Positions 49,429-62,747 of a stretch of DNA of 64,000 bases are shown piece by piece. Under the pieces are notes generated by a model that had not been told where the DNA came from, searched no databases, and was given only the letters and a program-made list of their open reading frames with translations. The DNA comes from Cylicocyclus nassatus (Eukaryota > Nematoda > Chromadorea > Rhabditida > Strongylidae), in contig CATQJL010000001.1 of the NCBI GenBank assembly GCA_958299035.1, positions 49,912,461-49,976,460 on the forward strand. The letters run 5' to 3'. Numbering within the stretch: the first letter of the stretch is position 1; every line of letters begins with the position of its first letter. The translations under genes were made by a program, and so were the position numbers.

Positions 49429-52013
49429 TCGCTCGTAGGCCCTGACACTCATTCGTAGGCCTTGACACTCGCTCGTAGGCCTTGACACTCACTCGTAGGC
49501 CTTGACACTCATTCGTAGGCCTTGACACTCATTCGTAGGCCTTGACACTCATTCGTAGGCCTTGACACTCGCTCGTAGGCCTTGACACTCACTCGTAGGC
49601 CTTGACACTCGCTCGTAGGCCTTGACACTCGCTCGTAGGCCTTGACACTCGCTCGTAAGCCTTGACACTCGCCCGTAGGCCTTGACACTCGCTCGTAGGC
49701 CTTGACACTCACTCGTAGGCCTTGACACTCGCTCGTAGGCCTTGACACTCACTCGTAGGCCTTGACACTCGCTCGTAGGCCTTGACACTCGCTCGTAGGC
49801 CTTGACACTCATTCGTAGGCCTTGACACTCGCTCGTAGGCCTTGACACTCATTCGTAGGCCTTGACACTCGCTCGTAGGCCTTGACACTCATTCGTAGGC
49901 CTTGACACTCGCTCGTAGGCCTTGACACTCGCTCGTAGGCCTTGACACTCGCTCGTAGGCCTTGACACTCACTCGTAGGCCTTGACACTCATTGGTAGGC
50001 CTTGACACTCACTCGTATTCCTTGACACTCATTCGTAGGCCTTGACACTCGCTCGTAGGCCTTGACACTCATTCGTAGGCCTTGACACTCATTCGTAGGC
50101 CTTGACACTCGCTCGTAGGCCTTGACACTCACTCGTAGGCCTTGACACTCACTCGTAGGCCTTGACACTCATTCGTAGGCCTTGACACTCATTCGTAGGC
50201 CTTGACACTCACTCGTAGGCCTTGACACTCGCTCGTAGGCCTTGACACTCATTCGTAGGCCTTGACACTCGCTCGTAGGCCTTGACACTCGCTCGTAGGC
50301 CTTGACACTCGCCCGTAGGCCTTGACACTCGCTCGTAGGCCTTGACAGTCACTCGTAGGCCTTGACACTCACTCGTAGGCCTTGACACTCATTCGTAGGC
50401 CTTGACACTCATTCGTAGGCCTTGACACTCACTCGTAGGCCTTGACACTCGCTCCTAGGCCTTGACACTCGCTCGTAGGCCTTGACACTCGCTCGTAGGC
50501 CTTGACACTCACTCGTAGGCCTTGACGCTCATTCGTAGGCCTTGACACTCGCTCGTAGGTCTTGACACTCGCTCGTAGGCCTTGACACTCGCTCGTAGGC
50601 CTTGACACTCATTCGTAGGCCTTGACACTCGCTCGTAGGCCTTGACACTCGCTCGTAGGCCTTGACACTCGCTCGTAGGCCTTGACACTCATTCGTAGGC
50701 CTTGACACTCGCTCGTAGGCCTTGACACTCGCTCGTAGGCCTTGACACTCATTGGTAGGCCTTGACACTCATTCGTAGGCCTTGACACTCATTCGTAGGC
50801 CTTGACACTCGCTCGTAGGCCTTGACACTCATTCGTAGGCCTTGACACTCATTCGTAGGCCTTGACACTCATTCGTAGACCTTGACACTCACTCGTAGGC
50901 CTTGACACTCGCTCCTAGGCCTTGACACTCGCTCGTAGGCCTTGACACTCACTCGTAGGCCTTGACGCTCATTCGTAGGCCTTGACACTCGCTCGTAGGT
51001 CTTGACACTCGCTCGTAGGCCTTGACACTCGCTCGTAGGCCTTGACACTCGCTCGTAGGCCTTGACACTCGCTCGTAGGCCTTGACACTCACTCGTAGGC
51101 CTTGACACTCATTGGTAGGCCTTGACACTCACTCGTATTCCTTGACACTCATTCGTAGGCCTTGACACTCGCTCGTAGGCCTTGACACTCATTCGTAGGC
51201 CTTGACACTCATTCGTAGGCCTTGACACTCGCTCGTAGGCCTTGACACTCACTCGTAGGCCTTGACACTCACTCGTAGGCCTTGACACTCATTCGTAGGC
51301 CTTGACACTCATTCGTAGGCCTTGACACTCACTCGTAGGCCTTGACACTCGCTCGTAGGCCTTGACACTCATTCGTAGGCCTTGACACTCGCTCGTAGGC
51401 CTTGACACTCGCTCGTAGGCCTTGACACTCGCCCGTAGGCCTTGACACTCGCTCGTAGGCCTTGACAGTCACTCGTAGGCCTTGACACTCACTCGTAGGC
51501 CTTGACACTCATTCGTAGGCCTTGACACTCATTCGTAGGCCTTGACACTCACTCGTAGGCCTTGACACTCGCTCCTAGGCCTTGACACTCGCTCGTAGGC
51601 CTTGACACTCGCTCGTAGGCCTTGACACTCACTCGTAGGCCTTGACGCTCATTCGTAGGCCTTGACACTCGCTCGTAGGTCTTGACACTCGCTCGTAGGC
51701 CTTGACACTCGCTCGTAGGCCTTGACACTCATTCGTAGGCCTTGACACTCGCTCGTAGGCCTTGACACTCGCTCGTAGGCCTTGACACTCGCTCGTAGGC
51801 CTTGACACTCATTCGTAGGCCTTGACACTCGCTCGTAGGCCTTGACACTCGCTCGTAGGCCTTGACACTCGCTCGTAGGCCTTGACACTCGCTCGTAGGC
51901 CTTGACACTCGCTCGTAGGCCTTGACACTCACTCGTAGGCCTTGACACTCATTGGTAGGCCTTGACACTCATTCGTAGGCCTTGACACTCATTCGTAGGC
52001 CTTGACACTCGCT
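49429..52013. repeat. Mosaic of CTCCTAGG-type blocks without fixed period
   Basis: It contains CTCCTAGG monomers at 50,448, 50,908 and 51,568 (spacings 460 and 660 bp) and TTGGTAGG at 49,988, 50,748, 51,108 and 51,948. The block at 50,908 has one gct after the marker where 50,448 and 51,568 have two. A private GTAGACC monomer lies at 50,871. From 50,448 on, all CTCCTAGG blocks lack deletion type c. Confidence 0.75.
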
Positions 52014-53233
52014 CGTAGGCCTTGACACTCATTCGTAGGCCTTGACACTCATTCGTAGGCCTTGACACTCATTCGTAGGCCTTGACACTCACTCGTAGGC
52101 CTTGACACTCGCTCCTAGGCCTTGACACTCGCTCGTAGGCCTTGACACTCACTCGTAGGCCTTGACGCTCATTCGTAGGCCTTGACACTCGCTCGTAGGT
52201 CTTGACACTCGCTCGTAGGCCTTGACACTCGCTCGTAGGCCTTGACACTCATTCGTAGGCCTTGACACTCGCTCGTAAGCCTTGACACTCATTCGTAGGC
52301 CTTGACACTCGCTCGTAGGCCTTGACACTCATTCGTAGGCCTTGACACTCGCTCGTAGGCCTTGACACTCATTCGTAGGCCTTGAAACTCGCCCGTAGGC
52401 CTTGACACTCGCTCGTAGGCCTTGACAGTCACTCGTAGGCCTTGACACTCACTCGTAGGCCTTGACACTCATTCGTAGGCCTTGACACTCATTCGTAGGC
52501 CTTGACACTCACTCGTAGGCCTTGACACTCGCTCCTAGGCCTTGACACTCGCTCGTAGGCCTTGACACTCGCTCGTAGGCCTTGACACTCACTCGTAGGC
52601 CTTGACGCTCATTCGTAGGCCTTGACACTCGCTCGTAGGCCCTGACACTCATTCGTAGGCCTTGACACTCGCTCGTAGGCCTTGACACTCACTCGTAGGC
52701 CTTGACACTCATTCGTAGGCCTTGACACTCATTCGTAGGCCTTGACACTCATTCGTAGGCCTTGACACTCGCTCGTAGGCCTTGACACTCACTCGTAGGC
52801 CTTGACACTCGCTCGTAGGCCTTGACACTCGCTCGTAGGCCTTGACACTCGCTCGTAAGCCTTGACACTCGCCCGTAGGCCTTGACACTCGCTCGTAGGC
52901 CTTGACACTCACTCGTAGGCCTTGACACTCGCTCGTAGGCCTTGACACTCACTCGTAGGCCTTGACACTCGCTCGTAGGCCTTGACACTCGCTCGTAGGC
53001 CTTGACACTCATTCGTAGGCCTTGACACTCGCTCGTAAGCCTTGACACTCATTCGTAGGCCTTGACACTCGCTCGTAGGCCTTGACACTCATTCGTAGGC
53101 CTTGACACTCGCTCGTAGGCCTTGACACTCGCTCGTAGGCCTTGACACTCGCTCGTAGGCCTTGACACTCGCTCGTAGGCCCTGACACTCATTCGTAGGC
53201 CTTGACACTCGCTCGTAGGCCTTGACACTCACT
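52014..53233. repeat. 1,220-bp perfect tandem duplication, unit 1 (61 monomers)
   Basis: Read line by line, this unit and the next are identical. They share the otherwise rare TTGAAACTCGCCC junction (52,381 and 53,601), CTCCTAGG at 52,108 and 52,528 against 53,328 and 53,748, and GGCCCTGA at 52,641 and 53,181 against 53,861 and 54,401. The monomer just left (gct at about 52,001) differs from its counterpart (act at about 53,221), which fixes the left edge. Confidence 0.94.
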
Positions 53234-54453
53234 CGTAGGCCTTGACACTCATTCGTAGGCCTTGACACTCATTCGTAGGCCTTGACACTCATTCGTAGGC
53301 CTTGACACTCACTCGTAGGCCTTGACACTCGCTCCTAGGCCTTGACACTCGCTCGTAGGCCTTGACACTCACTCGTAGGCCTTGACGCTCATTCGTAGGC
53401 CTTGACACTCGCTCGTAGGTCTTGACACTCGCTCGTAGGCCTTGACACTCGCTCGTAGGCCTTGACACTCATTCGTAGGCCTTGACACTCGCTCGTAAGC
53501 CTTGACACTCATTCGTAGGCCTTGACACTCGCTCGTAGGCCTTGACACTCATTCGTAGGCCTTGACACTCGCTCGTAGGCCTTGACACTCATTCGTAGGC
53601 CTTGAAACTCGCCCGTAGGCCTTGACACTCGCTCGTAGGCCTTGACAGTCACTCGTAGGCCTTGACACTCACTCGTAGGCCTTGACACTCATTCGTAGGC
53701 CTTGACACTCATTCGTAGGCCTTGACACTCACTCGTAGGCCTTGACACTCGCTCCTAGGCCTTGACACTCGCTCGTAGGCCTTGACACTCGCTCGTAGGC
53801 CTTGACACTCACTCGTAGGCCTTGACGCTCATTCGTAGGCCTTGACACTCGCTCGTAGGCCCTGACACTCATTCGTAGGCCTTGACACTCGCTCGTAGGC
53901 CTTGACACTCACTCGTAGGCCTTGACACTCATTCGTAGGCCTTGACACTCATTCGTAGGCCTTGACACTCATTCGTAGGCCTTGACACTCGCTCGTAGGC
54001 CTTGACACTCACTCGTAGGCCTTGACACTCGCTCGTAGGCCTTGACACTCGCTCGTAGGCCTTGACACTCGCTCGTAAGCCTTGACACTCGCCCGTAGGC
54101 CTTGACACTCGCTCGTAGGCCTTGACACTCACTCGTAGGCCTTGACACTCGCTCGTAGGCCTTGACACTCACTCGTAGGCCTTGACACTCGCTCGTAGGC
54201 CTTGACACTCGCTCGTAGGCCTTGACACTCATTCGTAGGCCTTGACACTCGCTCGTAAGCCTTGACACTCATTCGTAGGCCTTGACACTCGCTCGTAGGC
54301 CTTGACACTCATTCGTAGGCCTTGACACTCGCTCGTAGGCCTTGACACTCGCTCGTAGGCCTTGACACTCGCTCGTAGGCCTTGACACTCGCTCGTAGGC
54401 CCTGACACTCATTCGTAGGCCTTGACACTCGCTCGTAGGCCTTGACACTCACT
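53234..54453. repeat. 1,220-bp perfect tandem duplication, unit 2
   Basis: It is an exact copy of the preceding 61 monomers by eye. The identity runs on for about three more att monomers to about 54,520, where gct and gcc follow instead of act and CTCCTAGG. It is one of two perfect kilobase-scale duplications found, so it ranks among the youngest events here. Confidence 0.94.
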
Positions 54454-55420
54454 CGTAGGCCTTGACACTCATTCGTAGGCCTTGACACTCATTCGTAGGC
54501 CTTGACACTCATTCGTAGGCCTTGACACTCGCTCGTAGGCCTTGACACTCGCCCGTAGGCCTTGACACTCGCTCGTAGGCCTTGACAGTCACTCGTAGGC
54601 CTTGACACTCACTCGTAGGCCTTGACACTCATTCGTAGGCCTTGACACTCACTCGTAGGCCTTGACACTCGCTCGTAGGCCTTGACACTCGCTCGTAGGC
54701 CTTGACACTCGCTCGTAGGCCTTGACACTCGCTCGTAGGCCTTGACACTCATTCGTAGGCCTTGACACTCGCTCGTAAGCCTTGACACTCATTCGTAGGC
54801 CTTGACACTCGCTCGTAGGCCTTGACACTCATTCGTAGGCCTTGACACTCGCTCGTAGGCCTTGACACTCGCTCGTAGGCCTTGACACTCGCTCGTAGGC
54901 CTTGACACTCGCTCGTAGGCCCTGACACTCATTCGTAGGCCTTGACACTCGCTCGTAGGCCTTGACACTCACTCGTAGGCCTTGACACTCATTCGTAGGC
55001 CTTGACACTCATTCGTAGGCCTTGACACTCGCTCGTAGGCCTTGACACTCGCCCGTAGGCCTTGACACTCGCTCGTAGGCCTTGACAGTCACTCGTAGGC
55101 CTTGACACTCACTCGTAGGCCTTGACACTCACTCGTAGGCCTTGACACTCGCTCGTAGGCCTTGACACTCACTCGTAGGCCTTGACACTCGCTCGTAGGC
55201 CTTGACACTCGCTCGTAGGCCTTGACACTCATTCGTAGGCCTTGACACTCGCTCGTAAGCCTTGACACTCATTCGTAGGCCTTGACACTCGCTCGTAGGC
55301 CTTGACACTCATTCGTAGGCCTTGACACTCGCTCGTAGGCCTTGACACTCGCTCGTAGGCCTTGACACTCGCTCGTAGGCCTTGACACTCGCTCGTAGGC
55401 CCTGACACTCACTCGTAGGC
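54381..55420. repeat. 520- and 480-bp tandem units marked by GGCCCTGA
   Basis: GGCCCTGA monomers lie at about 54,401, 54,921 and 55,401. Between them the order is att, gct, act, att run, gct, gcc, gct, GTC-act, act, then gct runs, att, GTAAGCC, att, gct, att and four gct. The second unit is two monomers shorter. Related GGCCCTGA monomers follow at 56,001 and 56,541, spacings 600 and 540 bp. Confidence 0.8.
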
Positions 55421-57527
55421 CTTGACACTCACTCGTAGGCCTTGACACTCGCTCGTAGGCCTTGACACTCATTCGTAGGCCTTGACACTCGCTCGTAGGC
55501 CTTGACACTCGCTCGTAGGCCTTGACACTCGCCCGTAGGCCTTGACACTCGCTCGTAGGCCTTGACAGTCACTCGTAGGCCTTGACACTCACTCGTAGGC
55601 CTTGACACTCATTCGTAGGCCTTGACACTCATTCGTAGGCCTTGACACTCACTCGTAGGCCTTGACACTCGCTCCTAGGCCTTGACACTCGCTCGTAGGC
55701 CTTGACACTCGCTCGTAGGCCTTGACACTCACTCGTAGGCCTTGACGCTCATTCGTAGGCCTTGACACTCGCTCGTAGGTCTTGACACTCGCTCGTAGGC
55801 CTTGACACTCGCTCGTAGGCCTTGACACTCATTCGTAGGCCTTGACACTCGCTCGTAAGCCTTGACACTCATTCGTAGGCCTTGACACTCGCTCGTAGGC
55901 CTTGACACTCATTCGTAGGCCTTGACACTCGCTCGTAGGCCTTGACACTCGCTCGTAGGCCTTGACACTCGCTCGTAGGCCTTGACACTCGCTCGTAGGC
56001 CCTGACACTCATTCGTAGGCCTTGACACTCGCTCGTAGGCCTTGACACTCACTCGTAGGCCTTGACACTCATTCGTAGGCCTTGACACTCATTCGTAGGC
56101 CTTGACACTCATTCGTAGGCCTTGACACTCGCTCGTAGGCCTTGACACTCACTCGTAGGCCTTGACACTCGCTCGTAAGCCTTGACACTCGCCCGTAGGC
56201 CTTGACACTCGCTCGTAGGCCTTGACACTCACTCGTAGGCCTTGACACTCGCTCGTAGGCCTTGACACTCACTCGTAGGCCTTGACACTCGCTCGTAGGC
56301 CTTGACACTCGCTCGTAGGCCTTGACACTCGCTCGTAGGCCTTGACACTCGCTCGTAGGCCTTGACACTCATTCGTAGGCCTTGACACTCGCTCGTAGGC
56401 CTTGACACTCATTCGTAGGCCTTGACACTCGCTCGTAAGCCTTGACACTCATTCGTAGGCCTTGACACTCGCTCGTAGGCCTTGACACTCGCTCGTAGGC
56501 CTTGACACTCGCTCGTAGGCCTTGACACTCGCTCGTAGGCCCTGACACTCATTCGTAGGCCTTGACACTCGCTCGTAGGCCTTGACACTCACTCGTAGGC
56601 CTTGACACTCATTCGTAGGCCTTGACACTCATTCGTAGGCCTTGACACTCATTCGTAGGCCTTGACACTCGCTCGTAGGCCTTGACACTCACTCGTAGGC
56701 CTTGACACTCGCTCGTAGGCCTTGACACTCGCTCGTAGGCCTTGACACTCGCTCGTAAGCCTTGACACTCGCCCGTAGGCCTTGACACTCGCTCGTAGGC
56801 CTTGACACTCACTCGTAGGCCTTGACACTCGCTCGTAGGCCTTGACACTCACTCGTAGGCCTTGACACTCGCTCGTAGGCCTTGACACTCGCTCGTAGGC
56901 CTTGACACTCATTCGTAGGCCTTGACACTCGCTCGTAGGCCTTGACACTCATTCGTAGGCCTTGACACTCGCTCGTAGGCCTTGACACTCATTCGTAGGC
57001 CTTGACACTCGCTCGTAGGCCTTGACACTCGCTCGTAGGCCTTGACACTCGCTCGTAGGCCTTGACACTCACTCGTAGGCCTTGACACTCATTGGTAGGC
57101 CTTGACACTCACTCGTATTCCTTGACACTCATTCGTAGGCCTTGACACTCGCTCGTAGGCCTTGACACTCATTCGTAGGCCTTGACACTCATTCGTAGGC
57201 CTTGACACTCGCTCGTAGGCCTTGACACTCACTCGTAGGCCTTGACACTCACTCGTAGGCCTTGACACTCATTCGTAGGCCTTGACACTCACTCGTAGGC
57301 CTTGACACTCGCTCGTAGGCCTTGACACTCATTCGTAGGCCTTGACACTCGCTCGTAGGCCTTGACACTCGCTCGTAGGCCTTGACACTCGCCCGTAGGC
57401 CTTGACACTCGCTCGTAGGCCTTGACAGTCACTCGTAGGCCTTGACACTCACTCGTAGGCCTTGACACTCATTCGTAGGCCTTGACACTCATTCGTAGGC
57501 CTTGACACTCACTCGTAGGCCTTGACA
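55421..57527. repeat. Mosaic satellite segment with one CTCCTAGG block
   Basis: It holds CTCCTAGG at 55,668, GGCCCTGA at about 56,001 and 56,541, GTAAGCC at several places, and TTGGTAGG plus GTATTCC at 57,088. The block at 56,609-56,948 repeats a run also seen at 49,509-49,848 and 59,269-59,608. No single period holds across the segment. Confidence 0.75.
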
Positions 57528-58227
57528 CTCGCTCCTAGGCCTTGACACTCGCTCGTAGGCCTTGACACTCGCTCGTAGGCCTTGACACTCACTCGTAGGC
57601 CTTGACGCTCATTCGTAGGCCTTGACACTCGCTCGTAGGTCTTGACACTCGCTCGTAGGCCTTGACACTCGCTCGTAAGCCTTGACACTCATTCGTAGGC
57701 CTTGACACTCGCTCGTAGGCCTTGACACTCATTCGTAGGCCTTGACACTCGCTCGTAGGCCTTGACACTCGCTCGTAGGCCTTGACACTCGCTCGTAGGC
57801 CTTGACACTCGCTCGTAGGCCTTGACACTCGCTCGTAGGCCTTGACACTCACTCGTAGGCCTTGACACTCATTGGTAGGCCTTGACACTCATTCGTAGGC
57901 CTTGACACTCATTCGTAGGCCTTGACACTCGCTCGTAGGCCTTGACACTCATTCGTAGGCAGTGACACTCATTCGTAGGCCTTGACACTCACTCGTAGGC
58001 CTTGACACTCGCTCGTAGGCCTTGACACTCATTCGTAGGCCTTGACACTCGCTCGTAGGCCTTGACACTCGCTCGTAGGCCTTGACACTCGCCCGTAGGC
58101 CTTGACACTCGCTCGTAGGCCTTGACAGTCACTCGTAGGCCTTGACACTCACTCGTAGGCCTTGACACTCATTCGTAGGCCTTGACACTCATTCGTAGGC
58201 CTTGACACTCACTCGTAGGCCTTGACA
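57528..58227. repeat. 700-bp (35-monomer) unit, CTCCTAGG to CTCCTAGG
   Basis: It runs from marker 57,528 to marker 58,228. Compared with the next block it lacks a gct-att pair before GTAAGCC (57,668 region). It carries a private GGCAGTGACA end at 57,961. Its last part (act, gct, att, gct, gct, gcc, gct, GTC-act, act, att, att, act) repeats the run found before 57,528. Confidence 0.8.
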
Positions 58228-60587
58228 CTCGCTCCTAGGCCTTGACACTCGCTCGTAGGCCTTGACACTCGCTCGTAGGCCTTGACACTCACTCGTAGGC
58301 CTTGACGCTCATTCGTAGGCCTTGACACTCGCTCGTAGGTCTTGACACTCGCTCGTAGGCCTTGACACTCGCTCGTAGGCCTTGACACTCATTCGTAGGC
58401 CTTGACACTCGCTCGTAAGCCTTGACACTCATTCGTAGGCCTTGACACTCGCTCGTAGGCCTTGACACTCATTCGTAGGCCTTGACACTCGCTCGTAGGC
58501 CTTGACACTCGCTCGTAGGCCTTGACACTCGCTCGTAGGCCTTGACACTCGCTCGTAGGCCTTGACACTCGCTCGTAGGCCTTGACACTCACTCGTAGGC
58601 CTTGACACTCATTGGTAGGCCTTGACACTCATTCGTAGGCCTTGACACTCATTCGTAGGCCTTGACACTCGCTCGTAGGCCTTGACACTCACTCGTAGGC
58701 CTTGACACTCGCTCGTAGGCCTTGACACTCGCTCGTAGGCCTTGACACTCGCTCGTAGGCCTTGACACTCACTCGTAGGCCTTGACACTCATTCGTAGGC
58801 CTTGACACTCGCTCGTAGGCCTTGACACTCATTCGTAGGCCTTGACACTCACTCGTAGGCCTTGACACTCATTCGTAGGCCTTGACACTCATTCGTAGGC
58901 CTTGACACTCATTCGTAGGCCTTGACACTCATTCGTAGGCCTTGACACTCGCTCGTAGGCCTTGACACTCATTCGTAGGCCTTGACACTCGCTCGTAGGC
59001 CTTGACACTCACTCGTAGGCCTTGACACTCATTCGTAGGCCTTGACACTCATTCGTAGGCCTTGACACTCATTCGTAGGCCTTGACACTCATTCGTAGGC
59101 CTTGACACTCGCTCGTAGGCCTTGACACTCACTCGTAGGCCTTGACACTCGCTCGTAGGCCTTGACACTCGCTCGTAGGCCTTGACACTCGCTCGTAGGC
59201 CTTGACACTCACTCGTAGGCCTTGACACTCATTCGTAGGCCTTGACACTCGCTCGTAGGCCTTGACACTCATTCGTAGGCCTTGACACTCATTCGTAGGC
59301 CTTGACACTCATTCGTAGGCCTTGACACTCGCTCGTAGGCCTTGACACTCACTCGTAGGCCTTGACACTCGCTCGTAGGCCTTGACACTCGCTCGTAGGC
59401 CTTGACACTCGCTCGTAAGCCTTGACACTCGCCCGTAGGCCTTGACACTCGCTCGTAGGCCTTGACACTCACTCGTAGGCCTTGACACTCGCTCGTAGGC
59501 CTTGACACTCACTCGTAGGCCTTGACACTCGCTCGTAGGCCTTGACACTCGCTCGTAGGCCTTGACACTCATTCGTAGGCCTTGACACTCGCTCGTAGGC
59601 CTTGACACTCATTCGTAGGCCTTGACACTCGCTCGTAGGCCTTGACACTCATTCGTAGGCCTTGACACTCGCTCGTAGGCCTTGACACTCGCTCGTAGGC
59701 CTTGACACTCGCTCGTAGGCCTTGACACTCACTCGTAGGCCTTGACACTCATTGGTAGGCCTTGACACTCACTCGTATTCCTTGACACTCATTCGTAGGC
59801 CTTGACACTCGCTCGTAGGCCTTGACACTCATTCGTAGGCCTTGACACTCATTCGTAGGCCTTGACACTCGCTCGTAGGCCTTGACACTCACTCGTAGGC
59901 CTTGACACTCACTCGTAGGCCTTGACACTCATTCGTAGGCCTTGACACTCATTCGTAGGCCTTGACACTCACTCGTAGGCCTTGACACTCGCTCGTAGGC
60001 CTTGACACTCATTCGTAGGCCTTGACACTCGCTCGTAAGCCTTGACACTCATTCGTAGGCCTTGACACTCGCTCGTAGGCCTTGACACTCATTCGTAGGC
60101 CTTGACACTCGCTCGTAGGCCTTGACACTCGCTCGTAGGCCTTGACACTCGCTCGTAGGCCTTGACACTCGCTCGTAGGCCTTGACACTCGCTCGTAGGC
60201 CTTGACACTCACTCGTAGGCCTTGACACTCATTGGTAGGCCTTGACACTCATTCGTAGGCCTTGACACTCGCTCGTAGGCCTTGACACTCGCTCGTAGGC
60301 CTTGACACTCATTCGTAGGCCTTGACACTCATTCGTAGGCCTTGACACTCACTCGTAGGCCTTGACACTCGCTCGTAGGCCTTGACACTCATTCGTAGGC
60401 CTTGACACTCGCTCGTAGGCCTTGACACTCGCTCGTAGGCCTTGACACTCGCCCGTAGGCCTTGACACTCGCTCGTAGGCCTTGACAGTCACTCGTAGGC
60501 CTTGACACTCACTCGTAGGCCTTGACACTCATTCGTAGGCCTTGACACTCATTCGTAGGCCTTGACACTCACTCGTAGGCCTTGACA
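58228..60587. repeat. Right-domain HOR R, copy 1 (2.36 kb)
   Basis: It runs from CTCCTAGG 58,228 to CTCCTAGG 60,588. The marker order is TTGACG end, GGTCTTGA, GTAAGCC, TTGGTAGG (58,608), att-rich run, GTAAGCC (about 59,411), TTGGTAGG plus GTATTCC (59,748), GTAAGCC (60,031), TTGGTAGG (60,228) and GTC-act (60,487). Runs at 58,389 and 59,269 recur near 60,749 and 61,989. Confidence 0.8.
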
Positions 60588-62747
60588 CTCGCTCCTAGGC
60601 CTTGACACTCGCTCGTAGGCCTTGACACTCGCTCGTAGGCCTTGACACTCACTCGTAGGCCTTGACGCTCATTCGTAGGCCTTGACACTCGCTCGTAGGT
60701 CTTGACACTCGCTCGTAGGCCTTGACACTCGCTCGTAGGCCTTGACACTCATTCGTAGGCCTTGACACTCGCTCGTAAGCCTTGACACTCATTCGTAGGC
60801 CTTGACACTCGCTCGTAGGCCTTGACACTCATTCGTAGGCCTTGACACTCGCTCGTAGGCCTTGACACTCGCTCGTAGGCCTTGACACTCGCTCGTAGGC
60901 CTTGACACTCGCTCGTAGGCCTTGACACTCGCTCGTAGGCCTTGACACTCGCTCGTAGGCCTTGACACTCACTCGTAGGCCTTGACACTCATTGGTAGGC
61001 CTTGACACTCATTCGTAGGCCTTGACACTCATTCGTAGGCCTTGACACTCGCTCGTAGGCCTTGACACTCACTCGTAGGCCTTGACACTCGCTCGTAGGC
61101 CTTGACACTCGCTCGTAGGCCTTGACACTCACTCGTAGGCCTTGACACTCATTCGTAGGCCTTGACACTCGCTCGTAGGCCTTGACACTCATTCGTAGGC
61201 CTTGACACTCACTCGTAGGCCTTGACACTCATTCGTAGGCCTTGACACTCATTCGTAGGCCTTGACACTCATTCGTAGGCCTTGACACTCATTCGTAGGC
61301 CTTGACACTCGCTCGTAGGCCTTGACACTCATTCGTAGGCCTTGACACTCGCTCGTAGGCCTTGACACTCACTCGTAGGCCTTGACACTCATTCGTAGGC
61401 CTTGACACTCATTCGTAGGCCTTGACACTCATTCGTAGGCCTTGACACTCGCCCGTAGGCCTTGACACTCACTCGTAGGCCTTGACACTCGCTCGTAGGC
61501 CTTGACACTCGCTCGTAGGCCTTGACACTCGCTCGTAGGCCTTGACACTCGCCCGTAGGCCTTGACACTCGCTCGTAGGCCTTGACACTCACTCGTAGGC
61601 CTTGACACTCGCTCGTAGGCCTTGACACTCACTCGTAGGCCTTGACACTCATTCGTAGGCCTTGACACTCATTCGTAGGCCTTGACACTCATTCGTAGGC
61701 CTTGACACTCGCTCGTAGGCCTTGACACTCACTCGTAGGCCTTGACACTCACTCGTAGGCCTTGACACTCATTGGTAGGCCTTGACACTCACTCGTATTC
61801 CTTGACACTCATTCGTAGGCCTTGACACTCGCTCGTAGGCCTTGACACTCATTCGTAGGCCTTGACACTCTCTCGTAGGCCTTGACACTCACTCGTAGGC
61901 CTTGACACTCATTCGTAGGCCTTGACACTCATTCGTAGGCCTTGACACTCATTCGTAGGCCTTGACACTCATTCGTAGGCCTTGACACTCATTCGTAGGC
62001 CTTGACACTCATTCGTAGGCCTTGACACTCATTCGTAGGCCTTGACACTCGCTCGTAGGCCTTGACACTCACTCGTAGGCCTTGACACTCGCTCGTAGGC
62101 CTTGACACTCGCTCGTAGGCCTTGACACTCGCTCGTAAGCCTTGACACTCGCCCGTAGGCCTTGACACTCGCTCGTAGGCCTTGACACTCACTCGTAGGC
62201 CTTGACACTCGCTCGTAGGCCTTGACACTCACTCGTAGGCCTTGACACTCGCTCGTAGGCCTTGACACTCGCTCGTAGGCCTTGACACTCATTCGTAGGC
62301 CTTGACACTCGCTCGTAGGCCTTGACACTCATTCGTAGGCCTTGACACTCGCTCGTAGGCCTTGACACTCATTCGTAGGCCTTGACACTCGCTCGTAGGC
62401 CTTGACACTCATTCGTAGGCCTTGACACTCATTCGTAGGCCTTGACACTCGCTCGTAGGCCTTGACACTCATTCGTAGGCCTTGACACTCATTCGTAGGC
62501 CTTGACACTCACTCGTAGGCCTTGACACTCGCTCGTAGGCCTTGACACTCATTCGTAGGCCTTGACACTCGCTCGTAGGCCTTGACACTCGCTCGTAGGC
62601 CTTGACACTCGCCCGTAGGCCTTGACACTCGCTCGTAGGCCTTGACAGTCACTCGTAGGCCTTGACACTCACTCGTAGGCCTTGACACTCATTCGTAGGC
62701 CTTGACACTCATTCGTAGGCCTTGACACTCACTCGTAGGCCTTGACA
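60588..62747. repeat. Right-domain HOR R, copy 2 (2.16 kb)
   Basis: It runs from CTCCTAGG 60,588 to 62,748, with TTGGTAGG at 60,988 and 61,768, GTATTCC just after 61,768, and GTAAGCC near 60,771 and 62,131. A private CTCTCTCG monomer lies at 61,868. It shares most marker order with copy 1 but is 200 bp shorter through unequal numbers of att and gct monomers. Confidence 0.78.
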
